DNA of 64,000 nt from NCBI GenBank assembly GCA_001799615.1, contig MGTU01000020.1, positions 44,704 through 108,703 of the forward strand, written 5' to 3'. Source of the stretch: Elusimicrobia bacterium GWA2_61_42. GTDB taxonomy: Bacteria; Elusimicrobiota; Elusimicrobia; Elusimicrobiales; UBA9959. The notes under the pieces are model-generated. The model was not told where the DNA came from. It searched no databases and was given only the letters and a program-made list of their open reading frames with translations. The translations under genes and the position numbers were made by a program. Below are positions 8,506 to 15,946 of this stretch, in pieces (the stretch's first letter is position 1; each line of letters opens with the position of its first letter).

Positions 8506-9087
8506 ATGAGATACTGGGCGTATATAGATAAGAAAGTCTGCGGCCCGTTCGAGACGGAAAAGCTGGGCGGGATCCCGAATTTCAGCCCTTCTTTGCTTCT
8601 TTGCCCGGATATCCCGGGCGGGGCGCAGGCCGACGCCTGGAAAGAGGCTTCCTCTTATCCCGAAGTTCTGGCCGCCCTGAGCGCGGCTCCGGCCCCGGCG
8701 CAGCCGGCGCTGCCGGCCGTCGAAAACCCCATTGGGCTGACGATGCGCGGGTCGCTGATAGACGAGCCGGTCACCGAGAGCCCGGCCCCGGCGCCCGCGC
8801 GGCCCGCAAAGCCCGCCGCCGAATCCCCCCTGCTTATGACCATGCGCGGCACCTTGATAGAAGAGCCGGGCGTAGACGAACCTGTGAAGGCGCCGCCTGC
8901 CGCGAGCCCCGCGGCCGCCGCGAATTCCGCCGCCCCGGAGCCGTTAAAATTAAAACTGGAGCAGGCGGGCGCGGAACTGGCCGCGATAGCGGAGACCCAG
9001 TCCCAGCTGGCCGCCCGGCTGAAACGCCTTGAAAGCGCGGTAGCGGACATGAAAGCGCTGCTGCCCGGGGCGGCACAGAAAAAATAG
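8506..9087 (+). CDS. Protein with GYF-like N-terminal domain and coiled-coil tail
   Basis: A 193-residue protein. Residues 1-55 (RYWAYIDKKVCGPFE, later a DAWKEA segment) look like a GYF_2/DUF4339-type domain, which usually binds proline-rich peptides. A Pro/Ala linker holds two copies of a short motif, LTMRGSLIDEP and MTMRGTLIEEP, about 36 residues apart. Residues 145-185 form a predicted coiled coil. No signal peptide, so it is cytoplasmic. It has an AGGAGG ribosome site and ends just before a strong terminator. Confidence 0.65.
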   Translation: MRYWAYIDKKVCGPFETEKLGGIPNFSPSLLLCPDIPGGAQADAWKEASSYPEVLAALSAAPAPAQPALPAVENPIGLTMRGSLIDEPVTESPAPAPARPAKPAAESPLLMTMRGTLIEEPGVDEPVKAPPAASPAAAANSAAPEPLKLKLEQAGAELAAIAETQSQLAARLKRLESAVADMKALLPGAAQKK

Positions 9088-9102
9088 CCGTTATTATAAA
9101 AG

Positions 9103-9139
9103 GAAAGGGCCGCCTTGGAAAAGGCGGCCCTTTCTTTTT
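9103..9139. terminator. Bidirectional intrinsic terminator
   Basis: A 14-bp stem, GAAAGGGCCGCCTT (9103-9116) with AAGGCGGCCCTTTC (9121-9134) and a GGAA loop. T tracts follow on both strands. It serves the gene ending at 9087 and the opposite-strand gene ending at 9145. Confidence 0.92.
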
Positions 9140-9144
9140 CGGGT

Positions 9145-10434
9145 CTAATTATTGTCCGGGAATTGCGGGGTGGCCGAGTTGGGCGGGACGACCGGGTAAG
9201 GGCAGGCGAAGTCCGCGGGAGTTTTGTCGCCGTACGGTCTGCGCAGTTTGTCCACCTTGCCGAGGAACAGGTCGGCCCATTCTTCGGCGCTGTGGAAGGG
9301 CTCGCGCTGCGGCGCGCGGGCCGCGGTAAAGATGTCCACCAGCTGCGGGCGCGAGAGCAGGGAGAGGCGCCGCACCAGCATCTGGCGGGCCTTTTCACCG
9401 ATCTGGTGCAGGTCGCGGCCTATGGGGTCGGTGCCGTTCAGCGAGCTGGTATGGGTGGAGTTAAGGTGCAGTATGCAGGATTCCGGGAACAGCCAGACGC
9501 GGTTCTTCTTCCATTTGTCGAAGTTCATGCGGCTGTTGTGGTACAGGCCGCGGCCGCCGAAGGTTATGCCCACGTCCTGCAGGTAAACCACGGGGTTGTC
9601 GCACCTGGCCTTGCCGGCGGCGTCGACCGTGACGTCTTTTTTCTGGCAGGCCATGGCCTGGTTGGCGGCTTTATTGTCGGAGTTGGCCAGGAAATGGGTC
9701 ATGCCGGCCAGGGCTTCGGCGCCCACGTTGTCGGCGATGGCGTGAAATTCGTCGAAGCCTATGCCGGAATTGGGTTCGAACTCTATGCGCTCGCCAATCT
9801 TATCCTCTATGGCCACCATCTGGCCCTGCCGCCACGCGCCGCGGTCCTTCTCGCTCTTGAAGGGGTCCGACGGGCAGTCCGGGCAGTTGAGCCGCACCGG
9901 GTACATGCGGTCCGCGTAGGCGCCGATGGCCGTCAGGATCCAGCTGGAGGCCACTTCGGCCATCACGTCGCCGGTCTCGCCGTATTTAACCTTGAAATCC
10001 TTGCCCTTGGCGTCGCGGCATTTGAACTTGGGGGACATGCCGTTGGGGCGGCCGGTTTCGTAGGCTTCCGCCATGGGAACGTAATTGCAGGTAACCAGTT
10101 CGTCGGGGGCGTATTTCATCTTTTCGAAAGGCCCGACCTTGAAATTCATGGCGGCCGTGTTGAGTTCGCTCTCCGGGCGCCACAGCGAGGCCCTGGTTAT
10201 ATATTCTTTGCGCTCGGCTTTGGAGACCAGGCCTAACTTGACCTTTTCAGAGGCGCCCCGCGCTTTGCTCCAGTCCACGTCGCGCGCCGGGACGGGCGCG
10301 GGCGCTTCGGCGGCCATTACTTTAAATTCGGAGGCGCTCATCCCCGGCAGGTCGAACCGGGCGCCGGCCAGGTCCTGGGAGAACGCGGGCCGCGCTAAAC
10401 CGGCGATAACGGTGAGAACGATCAATCTTTTCAT
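9145..10434 (-). CDS. Exported protein with possible kinase-like fold, unknown function
   Basis: A 429-residue protein with a Sec signal peptide (start MKRLIVLTVI, cleavage near PAFSQ; upstream in-frame starts would bury it). Parts of it read like an atypical protein or lipid kinase. There is a Lys-containing strand (DFKVKYG, K148/K150), a helix with Glu160 (MAEVASSWIL), then NSDNKAANQ (D253, N258) and LQDVG (D287, G289), matching the order Lys, Glu, catalytic-loop Asp/Asn, metal-binding DxG. Cys pairs (NCPDCP and others) suggest disulphides. The kinase idea is inference only. It is second in a two-gene unit, 20 nt after a histidine phosphatase-like gene. Confidence 0.6.
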   Translation of the reverse strand: MKRLIVLTVIAGLARPAFSQDLAGARFDLPGMSASEFKVMAAEAPAPVPARDVDWSKARGASEKVKLGLVSKAERKEYITRASLWRPESELNTAAMNFKVGPFEKMKYAPDELVTCNYVPMAEAYETGRPNGMSPKFKCRDAKGKDFKVKYGETGDVMAEVASSWILTAIGAYADRMYPVRLNCPDCPSDPFKSEKDRGAWRQGQMVAIEDKIGERIEFEPNSGIGFDEFHAIADNVGAEALAGMTHFLANSDNKAANQAMACQKKDVTVDAAGKARCDNPVVYLQDVGITFGGRGLYHNSRMNFDKWKKNRVWLFPESCILHLNSTHTSSLNGTDPIGRDLHQIGEKARQMLVRRLSLLSRPQLVDIFTAARAPQREPFHSAEEWADLFLGKVDKLRRPYGDKTPADFACPYPVVPPNSATPQFPDNN

Positions 10435-10454
10435 TATAAGCTCCTGTCTATACC

Positions 10455-11051
10455 CTAAAAACTGTCCCCGGGCAGCACCCGCTGCCCGATATCTTTGGAA
10501 GAAACTATTCTGCCGTCCGAGAAATTCAGCAGCCATGCCCTGTCGAAGGAGCCGTCGGGCCATTCGGAGGGAAGGGCGTTCAGCGCGGCCTGCCCAGAAC
10601 CGTTATACTCGGCCAGTTCGCGGATTATGGCGCTAATATTTCCATGCTGCCAGCAGACCAGGACCATGCGCCCTTCATATAAAGGGTTTGCCATGATATC
10701 CGCGGCCAGCTTATGCGCCTGTCCGCGGGTGAACCGGGTGTTGATGGTTATTTTCAAGGCGCGAGCCAGCGGCGTTACCGTCTGTATGGAGCGGATGGAG
10801 CTGTCTTCGTTCTTGGGCGCAGCGGCGTAGATGGCGGCCGGGGTGCCGTAGCGGGTGACGGCGGCGTTGGTCTGGAAGAACCAGACCAGCGCTTCGGCGC
10901 GCCTGAAGCCCTGTTCATTGAGCTCGCCGCCGTTCTCGGGTTTTTCCCCGTGGCGGATGATTATGACCTGCGCGGGCGCGGCAAAAGCCGCGGCGGAGCA
11001 GGCAAGGGCGGCGGACGCGCCTAAGGCGAGTATCAGCAGGGTTTTTTTCAT
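10455..11051 (-). CDS. Exported histidine-phosphatase-superfamily protein
   Basis: A 198-residue protein with a signal peptide (MKKTLLILAL, cleaved near AFA-APA). The core matches the phosphoglycerate mutase/histidine phosphatase fold: RHGEK (R33, H34 as the phosphorylated His), Arg87 in SIRSIQT, and a second catalytic His136 in CWQHGN. Substrate unknown; exported members act on phosphate esters such as sugar phosphates or phytate. The start was placed at 11051 rather than 11066 because the signal peptide then begins at the Met. It lies directly upstream of the kinase-like gene. Confidence 0.8.
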   Translation of the reverse strand: MKKTLLILALGASAALACSAAAFAAPAQVIIIRHGEKPENGGELNEQGFRRAEALVWFFQTNAAVTRYGTPAAIYAAAPKNEDSSIRSIQTVTPLARALKITINTRFTRGQAHKLAADIMANPLYEGRMVLVCWQHGNISAIIRELAEYNGSGQAALNALPSEWPDGSFDRAWLLNFSDGRIVSSKDIGQRVLPGDSF

Positions 11052-11190
11052 AGCGTCCCGGAACATCCTGTGTCGTGCATCACAGTCTTATCGTAACATT
11101 AGGGGCGGCGCGGGCGTATGAAGCGAAAGGCCCAGAATTGCGGAGTTTTAATACCTATGCCCGCCTGGGTCCTGCGGACGGCGGCCGGAT

Positions 11191-11220
11191 AAAAAAAACC
11201 GCCGGGCGCTGCCGGCGGTT
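11191..11220 (-). terminator. Intrinsic terminator
   Basis: On the minus strand, AACCGCCGG pairs with CCGGCGGTT (11212-11220 with 11197-11205) and is followed by eight T. It ends the gene at 11241-12161. Confidence 0.88.
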
Positions 11221-11240
11221 ATTCGCGCTTTGCGGGGCTT

Positions 11241-12161
11241 CTACTGCCAGTCTTCGCCGGAGCCCGGCTTCATGGGCAGGTCGTGCAGGCTGATGTCGAA
11301 GCGGTAGGTCCTGCCCTTGCGGACGTAGGTGAAGCAGCCGTCCTTCTGCGCGCTGAAATTGAAGCCGGCGCCCCACCACCTGTAGCCCGGCACTTCGTGC
11401 ACGGTGTTGGCGTCGCTTTCGGGATTCTGGTAGACGAAGAGTTCGGCGTCGGGCTTTATGAAGCCGGCGATGTTGCGGTTGGCCCGCCTGAACAGCAGCT
11501 GGGCGTCGTTTATCGGCTGCTTGTCCTGCAGTATCTTCAGCTGTTCCGCGGTGTGGTAGAAGATCTGTATGGCCGGGTCGCCGAGCATGTCCTCGTACAT
11601 CCGCGAGTACTCGCTGGCGGGGTACTTGTCGTATTTCTTTTCCCAGAGGGCGTCGGGGACGAGCAGGTGGGAGTGGCCCATGTCCGGGAAGAAGACGGCG
11701 TCGGCGTAGCCCAGTTCCAGCGCGCGCTCTATATGCCTGCGCAAAGCTTGCACCAGCGGCTGGCCTATCTTTACCGGGGCGCCCTCGTAGCTGGGCGGCA
11801 GCACCAGGCTGCCGGCGGCCTGGTCCCAGTAGGCGCGCTTGTCCAGCCGCTTGGGCGAGGCGTAGACTTCCTCGAACCGCGCCAGCATTTCCGGCAGGGT
11901 ATAGTCCCAGCGGAAGTCGGACTGGTAAATGATCTCTTCGGACGGGGCAGGAGGGGCGCAGAGGGCCTGCCAGTCTTCGGGCGCGGCGGGCCTGGCGGCT
12001 TTTACCGCTTTAGGCGCGGCGGGTTCGGGGGCGGGCGCGGCCTGGCCGGACGAACCCAGCAGTTGAACTGCGGCCGCGGACTCTCCCGGGGCGGCCGCGG
12101 CCGTGAGCGGCAGAAGCGGCGCCAGGAAAGTGAAGAAAATAACGGCGGTAATTGTTCTCAT
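11241..12161 (-). CDS. Exported protein of unknown function
   Basis: A 306-residue protein with a signal peptide (1-23, cleaved after AAA) and a Pro/Ala-rich linker to about residue 60. The globular part contains two Cys and a His/Asp cluster in FFPDMGHSHLLVP and a Trp-rich GYRWWGAGF segment. No family recognised. A GAGGA ribosome site lies close to the ATG. It is a single-gene unit with a near-consensus promoter and its own terminator. Confidence 0.68.
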   Translation of the reverse strand: MRTITAVIFFTFLAPLLPLTAAAAPGESAAAVQLLGSSGQAAPAPEPAAPKAVKAARPAAPEDWQALCAPPAPSEEIIYQSDFRWDYTLPEMLARFEEVYASPKRLDKRAYWDQAAGSLVLPPSYEGAPVKIGQPLVQALRRHIERALELGYADAVFFPDMGHSHLLVPDALWEKKYDKYPASEYSRMYEDMLGDPAIQIFYHTAEQLKILQDKQPINDAQLLFRRANRNIAGFIKPDAELFVYQNPESDANTVHEVPGYRWWGAGFNFSAQKDGCFTYVRKGRTYRFDISLHDLPMKPGSGEDWQ

Positions 12162-12175
12162 AGGTCCTCAGTTCA

Positions 12176-12203
12176 AGTATACCAGACCGATAAAAGTTGT
12201 CAA
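12176..12203 (-). promoter_or_regulatory. Sigma-70 promoter of the 11241-12161 gene
   Basis: On the minus strand: TTGACA (12198-12203), 16-nt spacer, TATACT (12176-12181). The predicted transcript start is near 12169, about 8 nt before the start codon. Confidence 0.8.
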
Positions 12204-12277
12204 GGCGCCGGTTTTTTTGGGGTCCAACGCGAAGTTTTGTAGAATTAAGCCAGCGGTAAGCTCCGGGAGGGTACCAG

Positions 12278-12688
12278 ATGAAAAAGAACATACTTATAGC
12301 TTTAATGGCCCTGACGGCCGCGGTGGCAAGCGTGCATGCGGCCACCATGCGCGTTAACGGCCCGGCGGCCCAGAAGATGTGGGAGGCCCTGAACCTGATG
12401 GCCAAGCTGGAAGACCTGCCGCTGCACGTTGTCGTCGGGGCTTCCGACACGCTGCAGGTGCGCAGCCTTACCTGCGCGTCGGAAATGTACGACGCCTGCT
12501 CTTTCTTCGTAAAGGTGGACGGCGCGGAGAAAATGATCGTGCATACCGACTCCGCGGGCAAGATCATAGACGCGCTTTACGCTAACGGCATTTACCCCAG
12601 CGAGGACGACCCCAGCCTGTCCCAGTCCGCGGGCAGCGTGTCCTGCTCCAAAACCAACGGCGCTTACGACTGCGTCATAACGGAGTAG
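12278..12688 (+). CDS. Small exported protein with four cysteines, unknown function
   Basis: A 136-residue protein with a Sec signal peptide (cleaved after VHA-ATM). The mature part has four Cys (LTCASEMYDAC and SVSCSKTNGAYDC), likely two disulphides, and looks like a small alpha/beta domain. A GGGAGGG site precedes the ATG and TAGAAT near 12240 may be the -10. No family recognised. Confidence 0.7.
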   Translation: MKKNILIALMALTAAVASVHAATMRVNGPAAQKMWEALNLMAKLEDLPLHVVVGASDTLQVRSLTCASEMYDACSFFVKVDGAEKMIVHTDSAGKIIDALYANGIYPSEDDPSLSQSAGSVSCSKTNGAYDCVITE

Positions 12689-12704
12689 GCGAAGCCCGCC
12701 GGGA

Positions 12705-12803
12705 CTACAGGTTGGCGGCGATCCAGAGGCCCAGGGTCGCCAGCAGCACCGCCAGGATCAGCACCAGCGGCCAGCCCTTCAGTTTTATTTTTGCGCCTCT
12801 CAT
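12705..12803 (-). CDS. 32-residue single-pass membrane microprotein
   Basis: An open frame encodes MRGAKIKLKGWPLV followed by a run of Leu/Ile/Val/Ala, ending IAANL. This is one transmembrane helix with a basic N-terminus. A strong ribosome site, AAGGAG, lies 7 nt before the ATG. It sits alone on the minus strand between two plus-strand genes. The strong ribosome site and membrane design support it as real; the function is unknown. Confidence 0.6.
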   Translation of the reverse strand: MRGAKIKLKGWPLVLILAVLLATLGLWIAANL

Positions 12804-12978
12804 TCGGCTCTCCTTATCTCCCCGTCAATAATATTGTAGCTCATGTGCCGGCTTTTTTTGCGTGCCCGCTCCGGTCCCGTTACGGCCATTACGATTTATC
12901 TTTTGCTAATATATCCGTGAACTATGTTGCGGTATGCCGGTTCGCCGGCGTGCCGCCGCTGCTTGAAGGATATACATC

Positions 12979-13962
12979 ATGATCACGCTTCTTAGGCCTT
13001 TGAGGTTTTTCTTTTGCGCCCTTTTGTCGCTGCCGCCGCTGTGCCAGGAACTTGCCGCGCAGGGCCGGCCGCAGCTGTCCAATCTTCAAAAAGACCTTAT
13101 GGAATACGTCGGCAACGGCGTGGCCGTGCCGGCCTGCGGCGTCTGTTTTGAAGCGGCCGGCAGGTACGCGGAGAGAAAAAAAGCCGCCGCGCTGGCCGAA
13201 AAGACGCGGGGGATGTCCCTGGTAAAAGCCGGGGTGTACTGGATAGGGGCGGAACCCGGTAAAGGGCAGGCCGACGAGTTCCCCCGGCATGCCGTGCGGC
13301 TGGACGCTTTCTATATCGACAACCGGGAGGCGACCATGGGCGAGTACCAGGCTTTTGTCAAAGAGACCGGCGCCCACCACCCGGAATGGTCGAAGCCCGG
13401 GGGAAAGTTCAACATAGAGACCGGCAGGGAGAAGTATTACCGGCGACTGGAGAGCTTTATAAAGAATTGCCGGCCGTGCCCGGTGTTCGGGGTTTTGTGG
13501 GAGGACGCCGCCGCGTACTGCCTCGCGAAAAAGAAAAGGCTGCCCACGGAAGCGGAGTGGGAGGCCGCCGCCGCCGACGGGAAGGCGTATAAATTCGGCT
13601 TCGGGGAGTCGGATTCGGATTACGGCAAATATGGCTGGTACGAGGAGAATTCAGGCGGGGTGCCCCATCCCGTGGGCGCCAAAACCCCCGGCCGCTACGG
13701 CCTGTACGACATGCACGGGAACGTCTGGGAGTGGACCTCCGATTTTTACGAACGGGGCTACTACGCGCGCGCGGAGCAGAGTAACCCGAAGGGCCCGGCG
13801 GCCGGCAAGGAGCACGTGATCCGCGGAGGCTCCTGGGATTCCGGCAGCGACGCCGGCGCCGTGACGAACCGCGGCAGCTACGACAAGGCCAACGACGATA
13901 TAGGGTTCCGCTGCGTGCTGCCGGCGTCGGAAACGGAACAGGGCGCGGCGGCGGGCGACTAA
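12979..13962 (+). CDS. Exported SUMF1/FGE-fold protein lacking catalytic cysteines
   Basis: A 327-residue protein with an N-terminal hydrophobic signal (about 1-27) and a C-type lectin-like FGE-sulfatase domain (about 80-320). Family hallmarks are LPTEAEWEAAA, GLYDMHGNVWEWTSD, IRGGSWD and IGFRCV. True formylglycine-generating enzymes carry two active-site Cys just after the RGGS motif. Here that stretch reads DSGSDAGAVTNRGS, without Cys, so it is probably not an oxidase. A GAAGGA site precedes the ATG. Confidence 0.85.
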   Translation: MITLLRPLRFFFCALLSLPPLCQELAAQGRPQLSNLQKDLMEYVGNGVAVPACGVCFEAAGRYAERKKAAALAEKTRGMSLVKAGVYWIGAEPGKGQADEFPRHAVRLDAFYIDNREATMGEYQAFVKETGAHHPEWSKPGGKFNIETGREKYYRRLESFIKNCRPCPVFGVLWEDAAAYCLAKKKRLPTEAEWEAAAADGKAYKFGFGESDSDYGKYGWYEENSGGVPHPVGAKTPGRYGLYDMHGNVWEWTSDFYERGYYARAEQSNPKGPAAGKEHVIRGGSWDSGSDAGAVTNRGSYDKANDDIGFRCVLPASETEQGAAAGD

Positions 13963-13988
13963 GGCGCCCGGCGGCTAAGGGCAAGGGC

Positions 13989-14017
13989 TTGAAACCCGGG
14001 TTTTTTGGGGCTATACT
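13989..14017 (+). promoter_or_regulatory. Sigma-70 promoter of a candidate small RNA
   Basis: TTGAAA (13989-13994), 17-nt spacer, TATACT (14012-14017). It lies after the FGE-like gene and is not followed by a convincing gene before a terminator at 14110. Confidence 0.75.
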
Positions 14018-14023
14018 ATATAT

Positions 14024-14147
14024 GTAAGGATAGCGGCGGATGTGTCAGAAACTGGGGGAGTATGGAGCCCATGTAACACGCGAGCGGCAAGCGAAAAAGC
14101 CGCGCAAGAAAGGAAAGCCGGGGCAGTCGCCCCGGCTTTCCTTTTGT
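14024..14147 (+). ncRNA. Candidate small RNA of about 120 nt
   Basis: The predicted transcript starts about 7 nt after the -10 box and ends at a very strong terminator: a 15-bp stem (14110-14124 with 14129-14143), AGTC loop and TTT tail. A second hairpin, GCGGC (14084-14088) with GCCGC (14099-14103), lies just before it. A separate promoter for the next gene starts at 14162, so this is its own unit. It does not show the signatures of 4.5S/SRP RNA, tmRNA or 6S RNA. A short frame from 14040 runs through the terminator and is unlikely to be coding. Confidence 0.55.
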
Positions 14148-14161
14148 CCGGCCGGAGGCCT

Positions 14162-14189
14162 TTGCCAAGCGCCCCGGCTTTGCTATAAT
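14162..14189 (+). promoter_or_regulatory. Sigma-70 promoter of the 14298 gene
   Basis: TTGCCA (14162-14167), 16-nt spacer, perfect TATAAT (14184-14189), with about 100 nt of leader before the ATG. Confidence 0.75.
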
Positions 14190-14297
14190 TATCCGTAACC
14201 CCCCGGTTACAATCATAAAACGCCAGTTCGCGGCGCGCTTAAGGACAGCGGGAATTTCTTCATGTCCCGGCTTCGCCGCGGCCTGCCCGGAGAAAAC

Positions 14298-15161
14298 ATG
14301 AAAAAGGGAATACTGGGAGCGGCGGTGCTTTTTGGGCTGGCGGCAGGCGGTTCGGCCGGGGCCGTGGACTTCGACCGCGGCGCGGATATAGGCGAAGTCG
14401 CGGCGCAGGCCAGGGCTTTGCGGGTAAATATCGAGGCAACCTATTATAGGGAGGCCTGCCAGACCATAACGCTGGGCGCCGGCGACAACGCCGCGGCCAA
14501 AGACCTTGTGAGCGTGCAGTACGCGGACAAGACGGAGGAGATCTCCTATGACCAGGGCGGCCCCGTGGTCAGCGTTGTGCCTTACGAAACGGGGCGCTTT
14601 ACCACCAGGGTTTCCATAACGCGCTACGCCTCCGGCATGTACCCCTGGGAGAAGGAGTCCTTCCGGGTGTGCGCGCTGGCCGGGGAGGTGACGTTTAAAA
14701 CGATCGCCGCGGCCAATAGGTATAAAAGCGTGGCGGCCATAACCCCGCTCGACGGCAGTTCGCAGAGCGCCGCCTACGAGCTGCGCGCCGTGGGCAAACT
14801 GCCGATGGGCCCCGACCCCGAAGGTATAAAAGCCGAGACTTTCTCCGCCGGGCCCGGCGGCGTCTTCAGTTTCACCGCCTCCGACAAGTGGGCCGCCCAT
14901 TACGCGGGGGAAAAGACAAGGTTTACGGCAAGGGTGCTGGAACTCATCTACCCGGATGCCCAGGCCGGCGACCAGAGCGCGGTCTGGCGCCGCCAGGTGG
15001 CGCAGGCGCAATTGGAGCTGCCCGCGGCTTCCGGCTACCGGCTGGATTTCCTCCTGGGCCAGGTTCCCGCCGGCTACGGGTATGAAGTCTCGCTGAGTTT
15101 TTCAAGAATAGGTTCCGTTTCCACCCCGGCAGAGGTTGAGGCCGCCGTTTTTCCGCTCTAG
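14298..15161 (+). CDS. Exported protein of unknown function
   Basis: A 287-residue protein with a signal peptide (MKKGILGAAVLFGLAAGG, cleaved near GAVDF). The start is at MKKG rather than the upstream in-frame ATG at 14262, because GGAG sits 7 nt before it and the signal peptide then begins properly. Two Cys (REACQTI and RVCALAG) could form a disulphide. The sequence looks beta-rich, perhaps two beta-sandwich domains. No family recognised. Confidence 0.68.
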   Translation: MKKGILGAAVLFGLAAGGSAGAVDFDRGADIGEVAAQARALRVNIEATYYREACQTITLGAGDNAAAKDLVSVQYADKTEEISYDQGGPVVSVVPYETGRFTTRVSITRYASGMYPWEKESFRVCALAGEVTFKTIAAANRYKSVAAITPLDGSSQSAAYELRAVGKLPMGPDPEGIKAETFSAGPGGVFSFTASDKWAAHYAGEKTRFTARVLELIYPDAQAGDQSAVWRRQVAQAQLELPAASGYRLDFLLGQVPAGYGYEVSLSFSRIGSVSTPAEVEAAVFPL

Positions 15162-15221
15162 GCCGGAAAATCGGGAAAATACCCGGGCGGACAGGCGCAG
15201 GCAGCTGCGCCGCGGGGGGCT

Positions 15222-15237
15222 TATAATCTGCTATAAT
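15222..15237 (+). promoter_or_regulatory. Twin -10 boxes upstream of the VOC gene
   Basis: TATAAT occurs at 15222-15227 and again at 15232-15237. The second lies 17 nt before the ATG at 15255. No good -35 and no Shine-Dalgarno sequence are seen. Confidence 0.45.
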
Positions 15238-15254
15238 ATAGATTCAATATTTAT

Positions 15255-15635
15255 ATGATAATTAATTTCATCCTATACGTGGAGGACCAGGCCAGGAGCC
15301 GGGAGTTCTACGGCCGGGCCCTGGGCCAGGCGCCGGCGCTGGACGTGCCGGGGATGACGGAATTTGAGTTCGCCCCGGGGTGCGTATTGGGGCTGATGCC
15401 TGAGAAAGGCATAAAGCGGCTGCTGCCGGCCATGCCAAACCCCGCGGAGGCGGGGGGGATCCCGCGGGCCGAGGTTTACCTGACCGTGCCCGACCCCGCG
15501 GTTTTCCACGCCAGGGCGCTGGCCGCGGGCGCCCGGGAACTCAGCCCCCTGGGCCCCAGGGACTGGGGGCATGAGGCCGCCTACTGCCTGGATCCGGACG
15601 GCCATGTGCTGGCCTTCGCGGCGCCGCTTAAATAA
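15255..15635 (+). CDS. VOC-family (glyoxalase/bleomycin-resistance fold) protein
   Basis: A 126-residue single-domain protein of the vicinal oxygen chelate fold. The opening FILYVEDQARSREFYGRALG and the closing GHEAAYCLDPDGHVLAFA are typical. The C-terminal half retains an acidic residue near the usual metal position; the exact metal set cannot be fixed by eye. The substrate is unknown. The gene has a very short predicted leader and lies immediately upstream of the ribosomal operon promoter. Confidence 0.8.
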   Translation: MIINFILYVEDQARSREFYGRALGQAPALDVPGMTEFEFAPGCVLGLMPEKGIKRLLPAMPNPAEAGGIPRAEVYLTVPDPAVFHARALAAGARELSPLGPRDWGHEAAYCLDPDGHVLAFAAPLK

Positions 15636-15638
15636 CGC

Positions 15639-15667
15639 TTTACACGGCAGGGCTCTTTTGTTATAAT
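15639..15667 (+). promoter_or_regulatory. Promoter of the S10-spc-alpha operon
   Basis: TTTACA (15639-15644), 17-nt spacer, TATAAT (15662-15667). It is the only strong promoter between the VOC gene and rplC and is followed by a long leader. Confidence 0.85.
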
Positions 15668-15673
15668 AATTTT

Positions 15674-15946
15674 GTGGTTAACTGCGGCAACGCCGCGGTT
15701 TCTTTGAAAAAGCAGTTTTTATCACGCTGTCGCGTTCTACGGAATACGGGCAGCGGCCCTATAGATGAAGCGGCCTTGATTCCCTTCACCTGCGGGCTTA
15801 ATCATAGAAACTAAAAATATTGTTTTAAAAAAACCGGAGCTGTATAGTTCCGGCGCGGTTTGTTCGTTTGTTACTTAACCGCGGAAAAACCCGGCATAAA
15901 AACCGGGCGTTTCCCGTCGGACGGCAAACTCAAGGAGCGGATCGAC
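15674..15946 (+). promoter_or_regulatory. Structured 5' leader of the ribosomal operon
   Basis: About 270 nt without a gene. It contains several short hairpins: CUGCGGC/GCCGCGG near 15680-15700, CCGGA/UCCGG near 15835-15855, and CCCGG/CCGGG near 15887-15908. The ribosome site AAGGAG (15932-15937) serves rplC. In other bacteria L4 binds such leaders to shut the operon down. That role here is inference. Confidence 0.5.

Noticed and set aside
12791..12982. A 63-codon plus-strand frame
   Set aside because: It overlaps the microprotein start and the promoter region of the FGE-like gene, with no ribosome site or conserved feature.
14040..14200. A small basic open frame starting MCQKLGEYG
   Set aside because: It runs through a 15-bp terminator stem and into the next promoter, and its ribosome site is too far away. 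A small RNA fits better.
15860..15946. An N-terminal extension of L3 from a TTG
   Set aside because: The ATG at 15947 has AAGGAG at the right distance; the extension overlaps the structured leader.
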